Shown: positions 54,267 to 63,999, counted from the stretch's first letter. The stretch: DNA of 64,000 nt from Marinobacter iranensis (GCF_029207565.1 NZ_JANCMW010000004.1:62001-126000); one strand, 5' to 3'. Numbers and translations are program-made. The notes: generated by a model not told the origin, from the letters alone.

Positions 54267-55322
54267 TCACAGCCTGGACAGGTACTCGTCGATCTCGCTC
54301 TGCGACATTTTCGCCAACTTGGCTTCAAGCTGGGAGGGCGTCATACGCTCCAGCGTGTCGGATTCGGCTTGATCGGCGGGCATCCCGCCAGGCAGGTCGG
54401 AAAGGGAATTGGGCGCGGTACGGGTGGCAGCCTCTTTGGCGGCCAACTTCTCGTCCGCAGCCTTTTCCAGGTCTTCGGTGGTTTTCGGTGCAGGCTGTTT
54501 GCCGGTGAGTCGTTGAACAACGGTCTCGAACCTGTCCTTCAGCGAGTAGTCCTTGAACGCCGGATCTTTTTGCAGCCGGTTGTCCAGGGCGACGGCGGCG
54601 TCCCACATGGGATCCTCGTCGTTCATCCACTTGCTGAGCTCGGGAATCGAGTCGATGGCCTCATTGACCTCGTTCTGCAGCCGGTCCGCTTCCTGCTGGG
54701 CCGTTTCTTTGGCTTTCGCCTCCTGCTGCTCACGCCAGGTCCGGTTGTCGGTCAGTTCCTTCTCAAGGCGCTTCTGGGTCTCCCGCATTTCGTGCAACTG
54801 TTCACGGCGTGCCTTTTCCGCTTCGGCGGCTTCGTCGCCAAATTCCTCGCGGTAGGCCTCAAGATCGAAAGTGTCCTTGTCGGCGGACTTGCCGGAGTCG
54901 TCTTGAGTGTTCGCCTTCTCCTGTTGCTTCCGTTCTTCCTCGATGCGCTCGCGTTCGGCCTTCAACTCATCCAGTTCGCGGTTGAGTTTGCGGACCCGCT
55001 CGCGTTCCGCCTCGAGCACGGAGTACGGGATTTCGTGTTTGCCATCGCGGGTTTTGATGACCGACTGCGGTTCGTCCTGAGCCTTGTCGTCGTCCTTGTC
55101 GTCACCCTCTGCAGGGTCGTCCTTCTTCTCGGGCTCCGGATCGGGCTTTTTCTCAGCCTCTTCCGGCGGCTTCTTGCCGTCATCGTCGTCCTTGTCGTCG
55201 GTCACGGACGCCTCGTCGGCTCCGTCATCACCCATTTGCCGGAGAAATTCCTCGACACTTTCCTCGTCGGTTGGTATCTCATCCGGGTTGCTCAAATACT
55301 CATCGAGCCGTTTATCAGCCAT
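54267..55322 (-). CDS. Capsid scaffolding protein
   Basis: 351 residues, highly charged: an acidic N-terminus (about 1-95, with DDKDDDDGKK and repeated PE/DPE stretches), a long helical coiled-coil middle (about 105-225) and a C-terminal part ending ASQMSQSEIDEYLSRL-like helices. Length, charge and position between portal and capsid indicate scaffold. It has AGGAGA 8 bp upstream of the ATG. Confidence 0.75.
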   Translation of the reverse strand: MADKRLDEYLSNPDEIPTDEESVEEFLRQMGDDGADEASVTDDKDDDDGKKPPEEAEKKPDPEPEKKDDPAEGDDKDDDKAQDEPQSVIKTRDGKHEIPYSVLEAERERVRKLNRELDELKAERERIEEERKQQEKANTQDDSGKSADKDTFDLEAYREEFGDEAAEAEKARREQLHEMRETQKRLEKELTDNRTWREQQEAKAKETAQQEADRLQNEVNEAIDSIPELSKWMNDEDPMWDAAVALDNRLQKDPAFKDYSLKDRFETVVQRLTGKQPAPKTTEDLEKAADEKLAAKEAATRTAPNSLSDLPGGMPADQAESDTLERMTPSQLEAKLAKMSQSEIDEYLSRL

Positions 55323-55384
55323 GCTGTTCTCCTGTATCGCGGGAGTTGCGACCTAGTGAGGGGATCTGTCGTGCCCCCAGAACG

Positions 55385-55408
55385 AAAAAACCCGGCGAGG
55401 GCCGGGTT
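55385..55408 (-). terminator. Rho-independent terminator between portal and scaffold genes
   Basis: On the minus strand: AACCCGGC, 4-nt loop CCTC, GCCGGGTT followed by TTTT. An 8-bp stem with a U tract, 18 bp after the portal stop. It splits the late block into two transcriptional sections unless read-through or an internal promoter compensates. Confidence 0.75.
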
Positions 55409-55425
55409 CTTGGTGCTTTCAGTGG

Positions 55426-57531
55426 TTACTGCTGTGGTGATCCGTTTCGTGGATCGGACGAGAGGCGCCGGGATCGTTCGTACATCTCGGCCCCTTGTTC
55501 GATGTCCTTGCGCTCATTTTCCCGCGCATCGGACTGTATTTCGCTGTAGGTCTTTTGCGTCCGGGCGGCGTCATAGGCGGATTCAACGCCTGCGGTTTTG
55601 TCGCCGCGCACCTTGGTGTAATAGGCGTCCGCCATGACTTTCTCGACGCGCGCAGCCGTCTCTCTGGTCTTTTCCAGAGTCTCGTTCAACTTGGCTTCAC
55701 GCTCGTCCAGAGCCAGCTTTTTATCCCGCATCTCCAGGGCCTGCTGTTGCTGCGCAGCCTGTTGTGCGGCTGGATCCTGCTCGCCACCCACGCCGGTGGC
55801 CTTGCGGATGCGTTCCAGATAGGCCTTGCGGTTGGGCAGGTCGCTGGCGTCCACCACCAGATCGATGACGGCGGCCTGCAACTGATCCGGCAGCGAGGAT
55901 GTCAACTCCATCATCCGGCCAAGCACTTGCTGCCGGTAGCTGGAGCTCGTCGGCGTCTCGTCCAGCACGACCTTGGTGCGCAATCTGAGCACGTCATTGC
56001 TGCGGTACCGGTGCCCAAATTCGTCCACCAGGGGCTGGTTCAGCACGACCTCGCGCAGCGCGCCCTGTTCGTCTTCCCACTCCACGGGCACCTGGTCCAA
56101 CTTCGCCAGGTCCTCGGTGATCAACGACATGAGCATTTCGGCGGCCGAGCGACGGGCCTCGGTGTAGTTGTCCATGATTTCGCCGAGCACTTGTGTGCCC
56201 TGCTCCACCAGGGACTTGATGGCTTCACCGGACTGTCCGCTACCTTGACTGCGTCCCATCATTTCCTGGAACAGGCCGCTGGCTTCCTGGACGTTGCCCT
56301 TCGCCTCGATCATCAGCCGGTATTGCTGCTCGTTCAGGCCGGCATCGGTATCGACCTGAAACGCGCCCTGCTTGTTCTGGCGGCTCTTGTTCAGAATGAT
56401 GTAACCATCAGAGCGGGCAACCTCGGCGGCGGCCTTGCCGTGATCATCAACCGCGTCACCATCCGCGATCACGCGACGGGTAGACAGGTTGTAAAGCATC
56501 TTCGATCGGCGAGCGTTCACTTCTTCCTGCGGCGACTTCATGGCCCGGATCAGGCCGTAGAAGGCACCACTGCGGTCCTCGCGGTAACCCACCAGCGGCA
56601 CGTACGGAAACCGGTTGTGCGGGTACGGTGTCGGCTCGTCATCCATCTGGTGTGGGCCGAGATAATAGGCGACCCGAACGCGATGAGTGCGGACCTTGCG
56701 CGGCTCCAGCAAGCCTGTCGCGATAGCCTCAAGGTGGCGGCGCTCCTTGCGGTTCACCTCCACGACACGACCGTCTGGCAGGTCTAGCACCCACGCATGG
56801 GTAAAGACCTTGTACCAGACCTCGTACAGCGCCAGGCGGCGGCGTTCGATGTCGCGCCATTCTTCGGCCAGCAGTGATGTCGTGCGCTCAATGCCCCACG
56901 CGCGTGCCAGCGTCTCGTCCACTTCGTCCGGACCTTCCCACATGGGGCGTTCGGCCATGGACTGACGAATCAGATGCTTGTGCTTCGGGAAAAAGGTTTC
57001 CAGTTCGTCCGCGTCGTAGAACTTGCGACGGACCAGGAACCGGCCATCCGAGAAATCCGGCTCGCGCGCACGCCAGTCGGCCCATATCTCGTTGCGGTGA
57101 ACGGTGCGTACGCGGTACTTGTAGCGGAACGGATCCGCTTCGCGCCCTACCTCCACCCATCCGATGCCGCACTTGACCTGGCTGCCAAAACCATCGGACA
57201 GCGCCCGGTTGAACCGGGTCATGCGGGTCGCTTCCTTCAGCTTCTGGTTCAGCGCCTCGGCGCCCTCGGTGGATGCACGATTGTCGCTGGTGACCAGCGG
57301 ATCGGTCCGCGTCTTGGCCTCCAGCCCGATCACCGTATCCACGGTCGGCTTGATCAGGTTGACGACGATGGGCGGTACACCCAGTTCCTCCATGCGCTGG
57401 AGAGTGGCCTGATCCAACTGGTTGCCGTCGTAGAAGTCCGCTTCGCGCTGCGCCTCTTTGCGCCACGGCGGCTCATTGCGAAGATCAACCAGGATCTCCT
57501 CAATTCGCTCACGGCTTAGTTGTTCGGCCAT
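55426..57531 (-). CDS. Portal protein (P22 gp1-like family)
   Basis: 701 residues. The N-terminal stem/crown pattern RREADFYDGNQLDQATLQ-like sequence, PPIVVNLIKPTVDTVIGLEA and NRFPYVPLVGYREDRSGAFY match P22-type portals. The C-terminal ~120 residues form a long coiled coil (about 595-680), like the barrel region of P22 portal. It is the dodecameric DNA gate of the head. The ATG overlaps the terminase stop by one base (TAATG). Confidence 0.88.
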   Translation of the reverse strand: MAEQLSRERIEEILVDLRNEPPWRKEAQREADFYDGNQLDQATLQRMEELGVPPIVVNLIKPTVDTVIGLEAKTRTDPLVTSDNRASTEGAEALNQKLKEATRMTRFNRALSDGFGSQVKCGIGWVEVGREADPFRYKYRVRTVHRNEIWADWRAREPDFSDGRFLVRRKFYDADELETFFPKHKHLIRQSMAERPMWEGPDEVDETLARAWGIERTTSLLAEEWRDIERRRLALYEVWYKVFTHAWVLDLPDGRVVEVNRKERRHLEAIATGLLEPRKVRTHRVRVAYYLGPHQMDDEPTPYPHNRFPYVPLVGYREDRSGAFYGLIRAMKSPQEEVNARRSKMLYNLSTRRVIADGDAVDDHGKAAAEVARSDGYIILNKSRQNKQGAFQVDTDAGLNEQQYRLMIEAKGNVQEASGLFQEMMGRSQGSGQSGEAIKSLVEQGTQVLGEIMDNYTEARRSAAEMLMSLITEDLAKLDQVPVEWEDEQGALREVVLNQPLVDEFGHRYRSNDVLRLRTKVVLDETPTSSSYRQQVLGRMMELTSSLPDQLQAAVIDLVVDASDLPNRKAYLERIRKATGVGGEQDPAAQQAAQQQQALEMRDKKLALDEREAKLNETLEKTRETAARVEKVMADAYYTKVRGDKTAGVESAYDAARTQKTYSEIQSDARENERKDIEQGAEMYERSRRLSSDPRNGSPQQ

Positions 57532-58973
57532 TACACTCTCCAGTTCGGCGGCGGACGGTGGACTACGGTTTGTTTGCGGGACACCTGGGCGTAACGCAGC
57601 ATCATGATCGCGTAACGGGACGCCGCCATCAGGTCGTCACCCTCTTTCACGACCTTGCCGTCCTTGCGGTGGTACAGGCGGAATTCTTCGAACCATTCAA
57701 GAAGGTGATCAAAGACTTTCAGTCGCTCGGTCTGCATGCGATCGAGCATGTCGGCCAACCCGGCTTCTACACTGGTGCGGCTGACCCGGGTGTCGTCAGA
57801 CTGTTCCGGGTACTGCGCGTGCTCGTGCAGCATGTTCAGGCCATGGGTGCGGAACTGCTCGGCCAACTGCACGCCAGAACCTTTATCGTGCTGGTGGCCA
57901 TCGTGCGGCCAGGCCCACGGCATTTCGGCACCCCAGGGCTTTAGCGCACCCGAGTGAATCAGCGGTGTCTGTTCGCGCTTGCGGTACGCGCTGACGAAGT
58001 ACACGCAATCCGAATCCCGGTCCCAGGCGATCTTCACCGCGGCGGTCGGGTGATCCCACCCAAAGTCCAGGGCGCCGAGAATGGGCCAGTGTTCGGGGAT
58101 GGCAAACGCCGGCACCTTGATGGTGTCCTCGTCCACCGGGAAGATCCGGCCAGAGCCGAGGGTTGGTATGCCTTTCGCTCGCGCATCCCGTTCATGGGCC
58201 GGGAAGCTGCGAATGATCCGCTCGCGCTCTTCTGCGGAAATGTGCTCGGCGTCGTGGATGGTCATGTTGATGTCTGCCCGGTCATCCGTTGCGTCCATCA
58301 GAAACCTCCGCACCACGTTCGACATGCCTTTGAGCGGCGTAAACGTCATGGCCGCACATCCGCCAGTCGCAATGGTCCGCGCCAGGCCCTCGTCGTAGAT
58401 GTCCTCGGGCGGTTCCTCATCGAACCACACAAGATCTACTGGCGGGCCCTGCCACTTGCGCTGACCCTGGGCGTAATACTTGAACTTCAGCAGCGACCAT
58501 CCGCCGGAGATGTGACGAACCCGGATGTAGTCGTAAAGGTTCGCGACACCGGAGGCCATGCCGTAGTTGCCGTGATTCAGGCCCAGGCAGCGATGCGGGA
58601 TCGATCCAGTACCTTCCGCGCCCACGAATCCGAGCAGGGCCCGTTGCGGGTTGTCCCGGGTAGCTTCCCCGGTTTCGCCGGATGCCCAGACAATGACCGG
58701 GCGACTCCAGCGGCGGCCCTCCCACCAATCTGGGTACTCGCCCGTCAGGTGGTACGCGACCTCCGACCCGCAGCAATACGTCTTGCCGTTTTGATTGCCG
58801 GCCCGCAGCAGGCGTTCTCGCATCGTCTTGCCGAGCGTGTGAAATTCTTTCTGCTTCGGGTACGGCCGGTAATCGGCGAGCTTGTCCTTGTCCAGTTCCG
58901 CCTGCGCTTCCGCTAACAGGGCGCGCTTTGCAGTCGCCGGCAGAGCATCCAGCCAGCCAAGATCAGACCTCAT
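57531..58973 (-). CDS. Terminase large subunit
   Basis: 480 residues. The ATPase domain has Walker A GNQNGKT (59-65) and Walker B DLVWFDEE (180-187). The nuclease domain begins at ALDFGWDHPTAAV (about residue 301), and HDGHQHDKGSG and GDDLMAASRYAIM follow with further acidic residues. It packages DNA into the prohead. It overlaps the small subunit gene by 11 bp. Confidence 0.92.
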   Translation of the reverse strand: MRSDLGWLDALPATAKRALLAEAQAELDKDKLADYRPYPKQKEFHTLGKTMRERLLRAGNQNGKTYCCGSEVAYHLTGEYPDWWEGRRWSRPVIVWASGETGEATRDNPQRALLGFVGAEGTGSIPHRCLGLNHGNYGMASGVANLYDYIRVRHISGGWSLLKFKYYAQGQRKWQGPPVDLVWFDEEPPEDIYDEGLARTIATGGCAAMTFTPLKGMSNVVRRFLMDATDDRADINMTIHDAEHISAEERERIIRSFPAHERDARAKGIPTLGSGRIFPVDEDTIKVPAFAIPEHWPILGALDFGWDHPTAAVKIAWDRDSDCVYFVSAYRKREQTPLIHSGALKPWGAEMPWAWPHDGHQHDKGSGVQLAEQFRTHGLNMLHEHAQYPEQSDDTRVSRTSVEAGLADMLDRMQTERLKVFDHLLEWFEEFRLYHRKDGKVVKEGDDLMAASRYAIMMLRYAQVSRKQTVVHRPPPNWRV

Positions 58974-59538
58974 CTCGCAGCTTGTCCGTGATCAACTGCA
59001 GCATGTCGCGCGGCAGATCCGCCAGGAGTCCTTTCTGCTTGTTGTCCTTCTCGTAAGCCCCCAGATACTTCATCAACTTCTCCAGGGCGCTGTTCTTGTC
59101 GGCGATCTTGTACTCGATAACGGTACTGAGCTCTTCATCGCCTTCATGGCTCATCTCCCGGCGCACCTTGACGCCCGCAATGGCAGCCGCCGTGTCGTCG
59201 TCCAGTTCATGGATCGGGATCGGGTTACCATCCGCCCTGAACAACTTCCGGCCATCGAACAGGCCGATGCGCGCCACTTCCCGCAATACGCGATCCTGCG
59301 TAATATCCGCCGCCTCCGCCACCGCGTTCGTCCTCTCCTTCAAGATCGCCTGGGTGTACGGGTGGTTCAGGTACTCGGAGCCCCAGACCTTGCAGGTGGC
59401 CAGCGCGGCTTTCGGGTGCAAATGGCCATAGCAGGCTGCGGAGTTGCCACGGAGCTTTTCAGGCCCGCCCCGATACAGGTCGGCGAACTCGCGCATTTTG
59501 GCCTTGGTGGATTCTCTCGGATTCGGTGATAGCTGCAT
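58963..59538 (-). CDS. Terminase small subunit
   Basis: 191 residues, Terminase_2-type. The N-terminus (KMREFADLYRGGPEKLRGNS) is the DNA-binding helix-turn-helix part; the C-terminal region with SALEKLMKYLGAYEKDNKQK is conserved in the family and mediates assembly with the large subunit. I chose the ATG at 59536-59538; it overlaps the stop of the upstream fibre gene (TAATG). Confidence 0.85.
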   Translation of the reverse strand: MQLSPNPRESTKAKMREFADLYRGGPEKLRGNSAACYGHLHPKAALATCKVWGSEYLNHPYTQAILKERTNAVAEAADITQDRVLREVARIGLFDGRKLFRADGNPIPIHELDDDTAAAIAGVKVRREMSHEGDEELSTVIEYKIADKNSALEKLMKYLGAYEKDNKQKGLLADLPRDMLQLITDKLRDEV

Positions 59539-61607
59539 TACTGCATCCGGTTGATGATGAGCGCCCGGAACTGGAAGACGGCGGTCCGGAACCCGGTGGT
59601 GGTGACGGTCAGTTGAACCAGCGAGGATTGACTGCTCTGGACCTGCCCGGCACGCAGCCAGACCTTGATCCGGTCGGTGCCCGGGATGGTGCCGGAGGCC
59701 AATACGTCCAGTGCGTCCGCGATCTCGGCAATCTGGTGCGTGCCCTCGGCGATGTCGTCGCCCTGTTCGGTGAGCCAACTGGACAGATCAAAATCGAAAT
59801 CCAGCGTCTCGCCGGACTGCAGGATGAAGATCGGTTCGCCCGCCTCGAAGCGCAGGACGCGCTTGCCCTCGAAGGTGCGGGCAGCGGGTGCGTTCTCGGT
59901 CAGCGGGTACGGGGTCGCTGACAGAACGGTGACGATCCGGGTTGCAACGGATTCGTTGCCGGCCGCATCGGATACCGTGTAGGTAATGGGGTAGCTGCCG
60001 GGCGTGGAGGTATCGACGACGCCAGACACAGCCACCTGGTCGGTGAGGTCGCCGTCCGTGTCGTCGGTCGCGGTGTACCCGGGATCGATCCACGTATCGC
60101 CAACGGTAACCGTGCGGTTGCCGCCCGTCAGCTGAATAACCGGTGCGGTCGTATCGTCTGGCACAAACTCAACAACGGTGACCGTTCGCGTGCTCTCGGC
60201 GACATTGCCGGAGGCGTCCGTGGCCCGGTACAGGATCTGTTGCTGGCCCAGCACACTGGTATCGACGGTGCCAATGACCTCGACGCCAGAGACGGAAATA
60301 TCCCCATCCGCGTTATCGACAGCCTCGTAACCGGGCTCTACCCAGGTTGTGTCCTGGACGATGGATTGGTTGCCGCCTGTCAGCGAAATAACTGGAGGTA
60401 TCGTATCGGCTAGGGTCGTACTGGTGAAGGTGCCGGTCACGCCGCCAATGGTGAGCGTCGTCTCACGGACGCCATCGTAGCCGCCGCTCGAATACTCATC
60501 ACTGGTGGTGTGACGAACCCGTACGCGGTAGTTCAGCCGGACGTTGGTGGGCGTATCGGTCCACCCGCCGAACGTCGCGCCGCCATCGGTGGACACCGAA
60601 TACTGACTGCCCAGATCGCCGGAAACAGAGATGGGGATATCAGTGCCTGCATCCACGCCGGTAACGGTAATGGTGTTCGAGGTGACGGTGATGGCGCGGG
60701 CGACACCCGTTTGTGCGGTGAAGCTGAAGGGCGCCGGGGTGGTATCCACGCCGGCATCGGTTGTGAATTCAATCTTGGTCCAAGTGCCGGGGCCGTCCGC
60801 ATTTACCGCCCTGATCCAGAAGCTATAGGTCGTTGCCGACTCCAGCCCGGTCAGTTCCGCCGGGTTGCTGGTCGTGACCAGTGTGGCGCCGCCATCCAGG
60901 CTGTACTCGTAACCGGTCAGGTCCGCGCGGTCGTAGCTGAAACTGATTGTCGCCGCGTTCCGGGACGCATTGATGTCATCGATGGTGACCGTGCCGTTCG
61001 GGCCAAGGTCTTCAATAGTGACGGTGCGCGTCACTACATCGCCCTGCTCATGGCGGTAGATATCAATTGTTGCGGTGGAGGTGCCGCTCTCCACACCAGA
61101 GGCCAGCGTGATGTACGGGGAGATATCTTCCAGCCAGGCACCATCGGCGTCTATCTGAGCCCATCCCACGGTCATGATGGCCGGATCGGTGTCGCTGGCA
61201 ATGCGAATCTCGAAAGGCTGCAGCGTATCCAGCGTGACCTGATACAGCGCCGACAATTCGTGCGGCTCGCCGTGCTCTGTGTTGGCGAGCGGAAACAGGT
61301 TCTCGTAGTCGGTGATGGCCGCAACCGTGTAGCCGTCCACGTCCACCTGCAACTCTGCAGTCGGATCGTCGGGCAGTCGCGGTACCGGAAAGGTGAAGTC
61401 GCCGGCACCCACGTCGGTCAGTACGACAACCGTGCCGTTCAGTCGGGCTGCGGTAGGCGGGTTCGTGTTGCCGGACAGCGTGATGGTCGCCGTTTCACCT
61501 TCGGTCAGTGACGCCGGAACGGTGAGATCAGGGCCGGACGTGAACGCACCGGTGTACCCAAACTCCAGCGCCCCATCGTTCGCCACATACCCGAAGTTCA
61601 GATCCAT
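59538..61607 (-). CDS. Modular Ig-like/FN3 phage protein, fibre or fibre-adaptor
   Basis: 689 residues, all beta. FN3 domain at about 203-284 (YEYSLDGGATLVTT, YSFWIRAVNADGPGTW); two consecutive DUF5011-type Ig-like domains at 404-480 and 489-562 (PPVISLTGGN and APVIQLTGGN mark their starts); and a C-terminal ~125-residue domain resembling phage fibre-tail adaptor proteins. It lies before the terminase in transcription order, coupled by TAATG. Likely virion surface. Confidence 0.7.
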   Translation of the reverse strand: MDLNFGYVANDGALEFGYTGAFTSGPDLTVPASLTEGETATITLSGNTNPPTAARLNGTVVVLTDVGAGDFTFPVPRLPDDPTAELQVDVDGYTVAAITDYENLFPLANTEHGEPHELSALYQVTLDTLQPFEIRIASDTDPAIMTVGWAQIDADGAWLEDISPYITLASGVESGTSTATIDIYRHEQGDVVTRTVTIEDLGPNGTVTIDDINASRNAATISFSYDRADLTGYEYSLDGGATLVTTSNPAELTGLESATTYSFWIRAVNADGPGTWTKIEFTTDAGVDTTPAPFSFTAQTGVARAITVTSNTITVTGVDAGTDIPISVSGDLGSQYSVSTDGGATFGGWTDTPTNVRLNYRVRVRHTTSDEYSSGGYDGVRETTLTIGGVTGTFTSTTLADTIPPVISLTGGNQSIVQDTTWVEPGYEAVDNADGDISVSGVEVIGTVDTSVLGQQQILYRATDASGNVAESTRTVTVVEFVPDDTTAPVIQLTGGNRTVTVGDTWIDPGYTATDDTDGDLTDQVAVSGVVDTSTPGSYPITYTVSDAAGNESVATRIVTVLSATPYPLTENAPAARTFEGKRVLRFEAGEPIFILQSGETLDFDFDLSSWLTEQGDDIAEGTHQIAEIADALDVLASGTIPGTDRIKVWLRAGQVQSSQSSLVQLTVTTTGFRTAVFQFRALIINRMQ

Positions 61608-62674
61608 CAGATGAGCTCCAGCGTGGTGCTAAACGGGACGCCGGCTCCCTGGCTTGCGGAATGTAGGATCACAAATACCGGATCATCGACACTCAGGGCT
61701 AGGTCAGGGACTTCAAGTGCTGCGGTATCACCAGACACATCGGAGACCAACCCAGAAGGATTCTGGTTAATCACCCGACTACCTGCGGCCCCTGTCATCA
61801 CGATGACCTCAATGTCCGTGAGGGAAGCCAGGATGCCACCGTCCTTACGGAGCGTATTTCCTGAGAGCCCCACCACATTCACCTGCACCGAAATAGTCTC
61901 AACGGTATCCCCGGTCGCAACCAGGTCGTAAGCGCCGCTGGCGGTGATGCTCGCATCGGAGTCAGTGACCGTGAACGTGCTGGCGTCCTGGCTGTCGAGG
62001 GTGATGGCGTTGCCGTTCAGGGTGACGCTGGCGATGGTGCCGATGCCTGCGGGCTTATCGAAGGTTTGGGAGCCGCCTTTGCGGATTCCGGGGAGCCCTG
62101 CGACCTCCAGCACTTCGATGGCAGCGAGATAGTTGCGACCGCCCGCGACAGGCTCTTCTGCCGTAATTCTCAGCACGCCCTTGCCGGTTCCGTCATCCGT
62201 CGCCACGGCAGTGATTTCAACTGGGGCGGGCGGTACCCACGGCTTCGCCTGAGTGATGTTGTTGTAGACCGCAGAGACACCGTTTACCGTGTATTTAACA
62301 TCCCTGTCATCCTCGCCCCAAGCGCCGCCCAGCCTGACCAGATAGGACTGGCCAACAACCAGTGTTGGCGTTGCCGAGGTGCTTCTCAGGTCAATAACCG
62401 CAGCAGGGTTGGCCGCCAGATCCGCGCTGTAATTGAACTGAGCCCATACTACCTCTTCCCAGCCGCCAGTTAGGCCCGTGGCGTAGTTTCCAGATGCGTA
62501 TGGAAATGTGTCAGTGAATGGGGTGATCGTATCGACCACGACATCTGTTGCGGTAGAGGTGTCCCAGTCTGTGAGCGTGGCAACGTTTGTATTTGTGCCG
62601 GCAGAGGTACATATAGCCGAATCCCATCCGGGCTCAGGGGTCAGGTTGTCCTCCAGATTTACTTTTAATCTCAT
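61607..62674 (-). CDS. Beta-rich phage surface protein, unknown family
   Basis: 355 residues, rich in Thr, Ser, Asp and Gly with alternating strands; no signal peptide. The part RSTSATPTLVVGQSYLVRLG is reminiscent of jelly-roll carbohydrate-binding modules, and the C-terminus (VFVILHSASQGAGVPFSTTL) of small phage fibre caps. It is coupled to both neighbours (ATGA). Predicted fibre or decoration. Confidence 0.55.
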   Translation of the reverse strand: MRLKVNLEDNLTPEPGWDSAICTSAGTNTNVATLTDWDTSTATDVVVDTITPFTDTFPYASGNYATGLTGGWEEVVWAQFNYSADLAANPAAVIDLRSTSATPTLVVGQSYLVRLGGAWGEDDRDVKYTVNGVSAVYNNITQAKPWVPPAPVEITAVATDDGTGKGVLRITAEEPVAGGRNYLAAIEVLEVAGLPGIRKGGSQTFDKPAGIGTIASVTLNGNAITLDSQDASTFTVTDSDASITASGAYDLVATGDTVETISVQVNVVGLSGNTLRKDGGILASLTDIEVIVMTGAAGSRVINQNPSGLVSDVSGDTAALEVPDLALSVDDPVFVILHSASQGAGVPFSTTLELI

Positions 62675-63960
62675 GCCTGTACCCCTTGTTCGTTAATTAG
62701 ACCGCCAGGCCCAGCCACATACACCCACCTATCGCCTGCTAGCGTGCCGTCATTTCTAGCCACCGTTACGCCGTCATCCGCCCAGGCTGTCGGGCGCTGA
62801 AGCTCAACATGCGTGCAGGCAGAAAAGGTAGCGGCGTCGCCCAGATACACCCTCTGGCGCGTCTTATCGAAATACACCTCGGCGATCTCGGTTACCTGCC
62901 CTTCGTCTATATCGCCATCCATGCCGTACTGAGAGACGAGAATGCTGAAGGCTGGATCTGTCGGGGTGATGGTTCCGTCGAACGACTGATCCGCTCTGGC
63001 GACTCGATCAATGAAGTGCCCCCAATAACCATCCACCGTTAGATCAATCTCATTTTCAAAGAGGTGCCACTCTTCGATCATTTGGTAGTGCACACCGGTT
63101 CTGATGTCGGCGCTGGTAGAGATATAGGCGTCCAGCACAGCAATCGAGCTTCTCAGACCATTGCCTCCCGGGTCATCCCAAAACCGCGCGACCTTCGGGG
63201 TTCTTGTTCGCACAAAGGCCTGACCATTGGAGTAGGCAGACCCCCAGTTGGCGTCACTTGGGAATGTCAGGGTGGCCCCGGAATCCTGGCCAACCAGTGT
63301 TTTTCCAACCAGCTCAGCTTTGCCCGGCTGAATCAGCGAGGATGCATCGAACCGGAAGGTGTGAACAAAGTTACCGGGCTCGCTGCAGGGGTTCGCGAAA
63401 TAGCCTATGTATTCCCCGTTATTGATGCTGATGGTCTCGCCCGGAATGAAGGTGCCAACGGTATATTCATCCGTGGTCATCCTATGCTGGGTCGCGTTGT
63501 ACTTGTACTTAACCCAGGCCGCGAAATACATCCGGCGATTGCCGTCATTACGCTCATTGAGGTTGTATTTGTGCGGCTCTCTCAGCGTCCCGTGGTTGCC
63601 AAGCAGTCGGTACATTCGGCTCTGGCCAGCCACTCTTCCGCCTGGGGTTACTTCACCGGTAACGACCTGGTTCCATATGCGGGCCGATGCCTCATTGTCT
63701 ATCTGGGTATCGCTTGGCTGGCCGGCAGTGAAGGCATTCTCAACACCGTGCTCGAAGGCGGTGTCCACATAATCCACCAATACCGGAGCTGCTTGGGACT
63801 TGCTGCCAAAGTTGCTTCCGAGAATCGTCAGCGTTCCATCGCCGTTATCCGTCACAGAGCTGATCGAAGGGGCGCTAGTTGGCTCAGGGCCGCCACCGGC
63901 AGATCTAGCCACAGCCAGCGTGATATCCGGTACGCTCAGTGGTGAGTCGGATGTAGCCAT
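62671..63960 (-). CDS. Phage protein with N-terminal IPT/TIG-like region and lectin-like body
   Basis: 429 residues. ISSVTDNGDGTLTILGSNFG (about 34-53) is the opening of an IPT/TIG Ig-like domain. The central part (about 120-350) has the pattern of jelly-roll polysaccharide-binding/lyase-like proteins (RRMYFAAWVKYKY, IRTGVHYQMIEEWHLFENE). No clear catalytic residues. First gene of the visible late block; ribosome site weak (AAGGCG). Confidence 0.6.
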   Translation of the reverse strand: MATSDSPLSVPDITLAVARSAGGGPEPTSAPSISSVTDNGDGTLTILGSNFGSKSQAAPVLVDYVDTAFEHGVENAFTAGQPSDTQIDNEASARIWNQVVTGEVTPGGRVAGQSRMYRLLGNHGTLREPHKYNLNERNDGNRRMYFAAWVKYKYNATQHRMTTDEYTVGTFIPGETISINNGEYIGYFANPCSEPGNFVHTFRFDASSLIQPGKAELVGKTLVGQDSGATLTFPSDANWGSAYSNGQAFVRTRTPKVARFWDDPGGNGLRSSIAVLDAYISTSADIRTGVHYQMIEEWHLFENEIDLTVDGYWGHFIDRVARADQSFDGTITPTDPAFSILVSQYGMDGDIDEGQVTEIAEVYFDKTRQRVYLGDAATFSACTHVELQRPTAWADDGVTVARNDGTLAGDRWVYVAGPGGLINEQGVQA

Positions 63961-63975
63961 TTCAGCGCCTTTTGA

Positions 63976-63999
63976 CTGTCAGGTTTGTTTACATGACAG
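63976..63999. repeat. Short inverted repeat at the right edge
   Basis: CTGTCA (63976-63981) and TGACAG (63994-63999), 12 bp apart, just upstream of the first visible fibre gene. It could be an operator or part of a terminator hairpin; too little flanking sequence remains to tell. Confidence 0.3.

Noticed and set aside
53050..56787. Three long plus-strand frames (440, 422 and 430 codons) opposite capsid, scaffold and portal genes.
   Set aside because: The minus-strand products match phage structural families; the plus-strand frames show low-complexity shadow composition and no start signals.
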